A stretch of DNA of 64,000 nucleotides from Palsa-1392 sp963819975 (GTDB lineage Bacteria > Verrucomicrobiota > Verrucomicrobiia > Chthoniobacterales > UBA10450), in contig CAWFYE010000002.1 in assembly GCA_963819975.1 (NCBI GenBank), forward strand, positions 372,001 to 436,000, written 5' to 3'. Numbering within the stretch: position 1 is the stretch's first letter; every line of letters starts with the position of its first letter. Of the stretch, positions 60,501-64,000 are shown piece by piece. Made by a program: the position numbers and the translations under genes. Under the pieces are notes generated by a model that did not search any database, was not told where the DNA came from, and saw only the letters and a list, made by a program, of their open reading frames with translations.

Positions 60501-60816
60501 TCGTGCAGCTCCCTTTTTCGCTTCGCAGGTGCACCTCAGTCAGGAGAGAACAAAGATTGGCGTAGCCAGTGCGGTTCTCGACCAGCACGGGCAGAATTGC
60601 GCCATCTTCCATCGTGAGATCGGAGCCGATGATCGCCCGCACTCCCTTCTCGCGACCGGCCACCGAAAAACGCTGCGCGCCATAGACGCCGTTGCGATCG
60701 AGGAGAGCGATGGCTGGCAATCCGAGTTCGGCCGCGCGCTCCGCCAGTTGTTCGGGAAAAGAAGCGCCCCGCAGAAAACTGAAGGCACTGCAGGCGTGAA
60801 GCTCGATGTAGGACAT
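57580..60816 (-). CDS. dnaE2: Error-prone DNA polymerase III alpha-like DnaE2 with an inserted repeat peptide
   Basis: A 1078-residue C-family polymerase for lesion bypass. It has a PHP domain (YIELHACSAFSFLRGASFPE), palm with GRGSAANSAVCFCLAITPVDP and WPDIDLDLPSGDRRE (catalytic Asp residues), finger blocks such as GIFQIE-like IGVFQIESRAQMATLPRM, and a C-terminal OB fold. Residues about 123-172 (LLGSARASRAV to GACAPRS) are not part of the family; they are encoded by an inverted-repeat element at 60306-60451. The open frame is preserved. It lies 16 bases after truncated imuB with a GGGGGGAG ribosome site, and the unit is preceded by a LexA box. The TAG stop lies in a motif copy. Confidence 0.92.
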   Translation of the reverse strand: MSYIELHACSAFSFLRGASFPEQLAERAAELGLPAIALLDRNGVYGAQRFSVAGREKGVRAIIGSDLTMEDGAILPVLVENRTGYANLCSLLTEVHLRSEKGSCTIRWEELGKFSEGLIPLLGSARASRAVAGDSTDTGEQETRDLKIRDAPRRAFRRVAEKGTRGACAPRSLANRAQFLIDVFGRNRIYVELQRHLVRGEERVNRRLIDLAEHHRLPLLATNGVRHAIPLGRETLDVFTCIREHTHLDAAGIRLTNNAERHLKSGAEMKALFRDRPEAIANTLRLAERLEFSLGNIGYHFPDYPVPEGHSMDSFLRTLVLFGAQQRYESISQKVKRQLEFELELIIRLGFSGYFLIVWEIVNFCRENNIMVQGRGSAANSAVCFCLAITPVDPVSNNLVFERFLNESRKGWPDIDLDLPSGDRRESVIQEIYRRYGKHGAAMTANVITYRGRSAAREIGKALNFAPSILDRFSHLFAHGDFPHTLELEAQIEQSGLPKAHPRMPAFVRLYQSIYGLPRHLGQHSGGMIICQDKLSSFVPLENASMPGRVVAQWDKDDCEDLGIVKVDLLGLGMMAVMQDTFELCRERGRPLDLAHLPKDDAATYEMMQKADTIGVFQIESRAQMATLPRMEPKCFYDVVIEVAIIRPGPIQGDMVHPYLNRRAGREPVTYFDERLKPILERTLGVPLFQEQMLKIAMIMADFSGAEAEELRRALSFHRSVERMEKVSVKLREGMEKKGVAPEIMVKIIQSISSFALYGFPESHAISFAILAYGSAYLKVHRAAEFYASLLNNQPMGFYSPATLVKDARRHGIRMRPVCVMESEWRCLVESDEVVRLGFCVVNGLRQEHGEEIVRQRHVSAFRSMDDFKRRVALTKEELRNLAELGALNSLAEHRRAALWKVEEPAPEALFAAAGGADPGGNADGSGAAGLTPPGYNPLPPMTLPERVQADYEGMNLTTGPHPMKLLRDQLPEIWRASDLVQARHDATIQIAGNVICRQRPGTAKGFVFVSLEDETGVANAIVTPDLFERLRLVITEEPFLVIEGEVQNTENVVLVKARKIWPLAQAQVGGSASHDFR
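60306..60451. mobile_element. MITE-like palindromic element inserted in frame in dnaE2
   Basis: The ends are perfect 24-base inverted repeats, 60306-60329 and 60428-60451; the left one begins GGGGAGCGCACGCGCC and the right one ends with its exact complement. Inside is another palindrome, CTTTTCGGCGA-C-TCGCCGAAAAG, at 60331-60353. The element is 146 bases and codes for nothing of its own, but its minus strand is open in the dnaE2 frame and adds about 50 residues in the linker of the PHP domain. The repeat ends and size are those of a miniature inverted-repeat element. No transposase is nearby. Confidence 0.75.
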
Positions 60817-60832
60817 TTGGCTCCCCCCTTTT

Positions 60833-61756
60833 TTAATCGTAAATTCCTTCTACCACCCAGCCGTCTCGCTCTTCCCGACAGCGGCAAACGCCGCCATCCC
60901 TCAGCTCCGCATCCCACTCCGTCCGGGCCCATTTTTTTGTGTCCCACCAATCGCCCGAAGTGCGATACGGCCCTTGTCGGTCGACGACTGCGGCAGACAA
61001 GGCGCGCGCCGGCCCCGCGCGCAGGCGGCGCAAGGCCGGGCCGATTCTTTCCGCTGGTTCGTTAGGCGGAGGCGGCAGTTCCCAGGAAAAAGCTTCGAGA
61101 TGAAAAGCATCCGGCCGATGCGAATCCTCCAGAACCGGCCGCCCGACGCGCTCTTTGCCTAACAATCCCGTGAGCCGGGTGAGCGTTTCGTGCAGCCGGC
61201 CGGGATCGCGCAGCGGTGTCTCGAAAAGATGAAACTGTTGCCGAGCCGGCTGGGCGACCGCGACCGCCAGAGAAACTGCCACGATCGGATGTTCCGTTCG
61301 GAAGGTTTCGAGATGGGCCTGGAGGAGGCGGAACAGGATCTCGACCGAGTTGGTCGGATCGGGAATGTGAAAGCGATGTTCGTAGTGCGACTTGTTCGCA
61401 AACGTGAGACGGAAAGTGATTTCCTGCGCGACCAGATAAAACGTGCCGAGACGCAGGGTGAGTTGCTCGAGAAAACGTCGCAGAACAAACAGGAGCGGCT
61501 CGGCAGTTTCGATCTCGTAATCGAAATCGATTTCTTCGCGGAAAACCTCCGCTGGCCTAACGATTCGAAGAAGCCGGGTCGCGCGCCCGGTCGCCTGTTC
61601 CCAAAGTCGAACTGCGGTCGGGCCGAGACGCGCGCCGAGCGAATCGGGCTGGAGAGCGGCGAGATCGCCCAGGGTGTGGACGCCCCACTTGTGCAGGATG
61701 GCGAGAATATGGGAGAGCTCTTTGGTGCGCTCGGCGGTGGTTTGCTTGCTTGGCAC
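60833..61756 (-). CDS. imuB: ImuB C-terminal part (Y-family-like mutagenesis protein lacking the polymerase N-terminus)
   Basis: About 307 residues that align with the last two thirds of ImuB: HILAILHKWGVHTLGDLAAL (helix-hairpin-helix), WEQATGR, REEIDFDYEIETAEPLLFVLRRFLEQL (little-finger region) and the C-terminal DWWDTKKWARTEWDAEL. A clamp-binding pentapeptide QFHLF of the QxxLF type lies in the middle. The first 170 or so residues (palm and fingers) are absent. GTG 61756 is a likely start; it lies 22 bases after the LexA box and has no good ribosome site. ImuB is known as a catalytically dead adaptor for DnaE2, so the short form may still work. Confidence 0.75.
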   Translation of the reverse strand: MPSKQTTAERTKELSHILAILHKWGVHTLGDLAALQPDSLGARLGPTAVRLWEQATGRATRLLRIVRPAEVFREEIDFDYEIETAEPLLFVLRRFLEQLTLRLGTFYLVAQEITFRLTFANKSHYEHRFHIPDPTNSVEILFRLLQAHLETFRTEHPIVAVSLAVAVAQPARQQFHLFETPLRDPGRLHETLTRLTGLLGKERVGRPVLEDSHRPDAFHLEAFSWELPPPPNEPAERIGPALRRLRAGPARALSAAVVDRQGPYRTSGDWWDTKKWARTEWDAELRDGGVCRCREERDGWVVEGIYD

Positions 61757-61778
61757 ACCGGAAATTAAGCAGGAAAGT

Positions 61779-61800
61779 AATATGTTCAATGGAACATATT
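61779..61800. promoter_or_regulatory. LexA operator (SOS box)
   Basis: TGTTC-AATG-GAACA at 61783-61796 matches exactly the 14-base Verrucomicrobia LexA motif TGTTC-N4-GAACA, and the palindrome extends to 9-bp arms (AATATGTTC/GAACATATT). It lies directly upstream of the imuB-dnaE2 unit, a classical SOS-regulated mutagenesis cassette. Confidence 0.85.
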
Positions 61801-61812
61801 CTTGCGTGCAGG

Positions 61813-61888
61813 GTGGCCGTGTCGGCCGCTTCTCCTAGGATGCTGTTTTTCTCAGTTGCGACATCTCCCCCCAGCGGGCGACACGCGA
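61813..61888. repeat. Inverted-repeat element, family B, decayed copy
   Basis: GTGGCCGTGTCGGCCGCT (61813-61830) is matched by the imperfect inverted copy AGCGGGCGACACGCG at 61873-61887, the same pattern as at 27539-27634. It fills the gap between the LexA box and the end of the next gene. Confidence 0.45.
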
Positions 61889-63835
61889 TTACCCGTTTGG
61901 GCTCAGGAGGCGCGACTTGGTGTCGTCGGGGAGCGACGAATTCGCGATCCAGGCCGACGCATTGCGCGGATCGGCTTTCAACCACGAACGTGCGGTCGAT
62001 TCCATCTGGCTGTTGCGCAGACTGTCGTCGCCGATCGTGGCCGCCCATTGCACCGCGGCCGAGGGATCGGACGACCTGATCCGATTCGCAAACGCGCTTA
62101 CCGCCTGATCGCGCGAAGGGCCGTCGGATAAATTTCCGAGCCAGCTCGCGGCCGCCTCCGGGTCATTCCCGGCCCAGCGATTGACCAGGTTTTCGAAAAT
62201 CTGCCCACGCGTTTTGCCTTCGGGGAAGGAAGCCGCCCAACTCCCGGCTGCCTGCGGATCGCTCGCCGCCCATTGCGCGACGATGGAGATGGCGGCGGTC
62301 GTCTGGGTTTCGCCTGAGAGGCGGGTCAGCATTTGCGCGGCGCGCTGCGGATCGTTTTCCGCGACCGAGGAAATAATGTTAGGCAGAACGGAATTGCGCG
62401 CCGCCGGGTCGGATAAACTTTGCCCCCAGGCAAAGGCGGCTTGGGGATCGTTTTGCGCCCACTGGCGCGAAATAGTGTCGAGCAGATTTTGCCGCGTCTC
62501 ACCACTCGTGGTGCGCAGCGCAAATTCCGCAGCGCTCGCCGGATCTGACTCGCTCCACTGCGTTACGATCGGGTTGAGCGCGTTTTGCCGGGTCGCGCCG
62601 TCGGGAAGTTTTTGCGCCCAGCTCAAGGCGGTTTGCACATCGGCGGTCGCGAGCTGGCGGGCGATCGATCTCACGGCGTCCTCCTGCATTTTGCCGGCCG
62701 GCAAGGCGGCTACATAATCGGCGGCGGCATTCGGATCGCTTTGCGCCCAGCTCGAAAGAACATTTTGAATCGCGCGGTTTTTGCCTTCGCCAGGCGGCAA
62801 CGCCTGGGTCCAGGCGAGCGCGGCCGTCGGATCGTTCTGCGCCCATTGCCGCGCGACGCTGCCGGTCGCGCGATCGCGCGTCGGGCCGGGGGGCAGGCCG
62901 ACGATCATCGTAGCGGCTTCCTGCGGATCCTTATTTGCCCAGGCGGCAAGGACGGTCTGGAGCGCATTGTCGCGACTTTGGCTCGGCGCCAGGCCACTCG
63001 CCCAAGCAAAGGCGGCCTGCGCATCCTGGCTTGCCCAGGTCGAGGCGACGACCTGGACGGCGTTGTCGTGGCCGGATCCGGGCGGCAACTGCGCGGCCCG
63101 CTGCGCCGCCGTGACCGGATCGCTGCCCGCCCAGCGCGAAAAAATCGGCCAGTAAAAATTCTGTCGATTTTGTCCGGAAGGGGGCAGAGTTTGGAGCATG
63201 GCGAGGGCAGCCTCGGGATTCGTTTCAGCGAGAGAAGAAACGACCGACTGCAAGGCGCGATCGCGGTCCTGCCCGGGCGGCATTTGCAGGACCCAGGCAT
63301 TCGCGGCCGTCGCGTCTTTTTCCGCCCATGAGCGGACGGCAGCCGCGACCATCAACCTGCGATCGGAAGCGGTTCCGTTGGTCTGTGCATAGGCGAGTGC
63401 TGCCTGGGGTTCGCCTTCCGCCCAACGCGCCACCAGCATGCTAAGATAGATCGATTTCTCACGTTGATTGGGCAGGGCCTGGAAGGCATCGATCACCGGG
63501 CGGACCTTTTTCGGATCGATCCCGTCGATCAATTTGCTCGCCTCGAGATAGCTGTGGCGATCGGAAGGGCGACCCATGGCGTTCTTCAAGCCGGCAATGA
63601 TCGTTTCGAGCGACGCCGGACCGGAGCCGCGCCCGCTCGAGTTCTTGCGGGACGGGGTGGGGGTAAAACTCGTGACGAGCCGAACCGGCGCCTGGTCTAG
63701 GCCTAACGAATCGACTTCATCCGCGATGGAAGCGGCGAGGTCAGGAGGACGGGGCAGGGTGTAACGACCGATGGCGATTCCGGCGAGGAAAGCGGCTACG
63801 ACGACGAGGAGGGTGCGAAGAGCAAAGCGCGACAC
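61889..63835 (-). CDS. Membrane-anchored helical-repeat protein (about 16 repeats of 32 residues)
   Basis: A 648-residue protein with one N-terminal anchor (LRTLLVVVAAFLAGIAIG) and a linker. From about residue 130 it is made of some 16 repeats of about 32 residues. The consensus is W-A-x-x-D-P-x-A-A-x-x-W-A-x-x-L-P-x-G-x-x-R-x-x-A-x-x-x-V; examples are WAQNDPTAALAWTQALPPG and WAGNDPEAAASWLGNLSDG. Each repeat is two helices, as in TPR/SEL1 solenoids. Such proteins form scaffolds that bind partners. The residues lie outside the cytoplasm if the anchor is right. I do not recognise a named family. Confidence 0.8.
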   Translation of the reverse strand: MSRFALRTLLVVVAAFLAGIAIGRYTLPRPPDLAASIADEVDSLGLDQAPVRLVTSFTPTPSRKNSSGRGSGPASLETIIAGLKNAMGRPSDRHSYLEASKLIDGIDPKKVRPVIDAFQALPNQREKSIYLSMLVARWAEGEPQAALAYAQTNGTASDRRLMVAAAVRSWAEKDATAANAWVLQMPPGQDRDRALQSVVSSLAETNPEAALAMLQTLPPSGQNRQNFYWPIFSRWAGSDPVTAAQRAAQLPPGSGHDNAVQVVASTWASQDAQAAFAWASGLAPSQSRDNALQTVLAAWANKDPQEAATMIVGLPPGPTRDRATGSVARQWAQNDPTAALAWTQALPPGEGKNRAIQNVLSSWAQSDPNAAADYVAALPAGKMQEDAVRSIARQLATADVQTALSWAQKLPDGATRQNALNPIVTQWSESDPASAAEFALRTTSGETRQNLLDTISRQWAQNDPQAAFAWGQSLSDPAARNSVLPNIISSVAENDPQRAAQMLTRLSGETQTTAAISIVAQWAASDPQAAGSWAASFPEGKTRGQIFENLVNRWAGNDPEAAASWLGNLSDGPSRDQAVSAFANRIRSSDPSAAVQWAATIGDDSLRNSQMESTARSWLKADPRNASAWIANSSLPDDTKSRLLSPNG

Positions 63836-63924
63836 GACGGGAAATAATAGAACTCAAAAAGAAAATCTCCTCTACAAAATGGAGCCGTTTCGGCGGGGCG
63901 AAACTCCGTCGCACCGTGAAGTTG

Positions 63925-64000
63925 CTACAGAATCTTTACCGGGCACTCGGGTAATGCCTTGAGAAAGGCGCGCCCATAGGTCTTGGTCACGATCCGGTTG
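63925..64000 (-). CDS. DinG-like/ATP-dependent helicase, C-terminal 24 residues (rest outside window)
   Basis: On the minus strand the last bases read NRIVTKTYGRAFLKALPECP and then VKIL before a stop at 63925. R-I-x-T-K-x-Y-G-R-x-F-L-x-A-L-P is the conserved end of DinG/XPD-type helicases. The rest of the gene lies beyond the window. DinG-type genes are often SOS-linked. Confidence 0.6.
   Translation of the reverse strand, partial: NRIVTKTYGRAFLKALPECPVKIL

Larger units (their letters stand above)
481..63708. repeat. Dispersed over-represented 8-mer GCCTAACG / CGTTAGGC
   Basis: By eye I count about 44 copies of the 8-mer and about 55 of its 7-mer core CCTAACG/CGTTAGG, spread along the whole window. 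CGTTAGGC copies begin at 2573, 3449, 8825, 11681, 14332, 17587, 20204, 27528, 28961, 29546, 30022, 33947, 37930, 38650, 43457, 46015, 54460, 56729, 60049 and 61060. GCCTAACG copies begin at 481, 13073, 18068, 20377, 21233, 23495, 24624, 29326, 32514, 35331, 36630, 36642, 45040, 45242, 49995, 53357, 55001, 56078, 57578, 58251, 58762, 59289, 61555 and 63701. At 60 % G+C about 2.5 would be expected. Both orientations are equally common, and copies lie in genes (all frames) and between them. The role is unknown; see findings. Confidence 0.8.

Noticed and set aside
61557..62048. Minus-strand frame upstream of imuB as the missing ImuB N-terminus
   Set aside because: Its translation shows no palm or finger motif, overlaps the LexA box and the end of the repeat protein, and contains the imuB region in a wrong frame.
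481..63708. The repeated 8-mer as Chi-like or KOPS-like polar motif
   Set aside because: Both orientations are equally frequent over the whole window, whereas those motifs are strand-biased on a replichore; a window that spans the terminus or origin would show a switch, which is not seen.
1..64000. CRISPR array or phage region
   Set aside because: No evenly spaced direct repeats with spacers, and no integrase, capsid, terminase or phage-type genes were found.

Overview
The window is a dense, roughly 60 % G+C stretch of bacterial chromosome. Gene content and operators point to the phylum Verrucomicrobiota, probably a soil lineage near the Chthoniobacterales. The evidence is an HprK-HPr-enzyme I regulatory phosphotransfer set with no sugar permease, a LexA operator of the TGTTC-N4-GAACA type described for Verrucomicrobia, secreted proteins with Verrucomicrobia-like C-terminal beta repeats, and several families of palindromic repeats. 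This placement is inferred from the sequence alone. About 60 protein genes, one tRNA-Gly, several repeat elements and a few broken genes can be supported.

Layout. 0-10 kb: a partial M28 peptidase, a Tat-type aldo/keto reductase, a sulfotransferase-like protein and a class IV aminotransferase homologue that lacks the PLP lysine (an S9 peptidase lies between these two), small secreted proteins, the rpsB-tsf operon and a thioredoxin. 10-20 kb: rpsA, two tandem paralogous SGNH esterases, a frameshifted CaiB-type CoA-transferase, speA and a bifunctional-nuclease protein. 20-30 kb: ptsI-ptsH-hprK diverging from an orphan response regulator, a frameshifted L,D-transpeptidase, a glycolate-oxidase-like flavoprotein, a sugar dehydrogenase, an FkbM methyltransferase and rlmN. 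30-48 kb: a CNB/glutaredoxin-like/thioredoxin-reductase fusion, an ECF sigma/anti-sigma pair, an M1 aminopeptidase, an alkaline-phosphatase-fold protein that has lost its active site, gpmI, hflK-hflC (hflK frameshifted), an L,D-transpeptidase, MgtE, Maf and tRNA-Gly. 48-55 kb: an exopolysaccharide export block (O-antigen-ligase-like polymerase, outer-membrane barrel, tyrosine autokinase, Wza-type exporter), then pgsA and moaE. 55-64 kb: gnd, a GIY-YIG nuclease boxed by inverted repeats, an SOS mutagenesis unit (LexA box, truncated imuB, dnaE2 carrying an in-frame palindromic insertion), a helical-repeat protein and the end of a helicase.

The most unusual signal is not a gene. The 8-mer GCCTAACG/CGTTAGGC occurs about 44 times in 64 kb by manual count, against about 2.5 expected from base composition. 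It occurs in both orientations equally, in all reading frames, and often supplies the stop codon. Its density of nearly one per kilobase resembles the DNA-uptake sequences of naturally competent bacteria. Other items worth attention are the LexA-controlled mini-ImuB, the inverted-repeat insertion translated inside DnaE2, the repeat-GIY-YIG-repeat cassette, the dead alkaline phosphatase, the lysine-less aminotransferase, and at least five loci with reading-frame breaks, which are either real decay or assembly indels.
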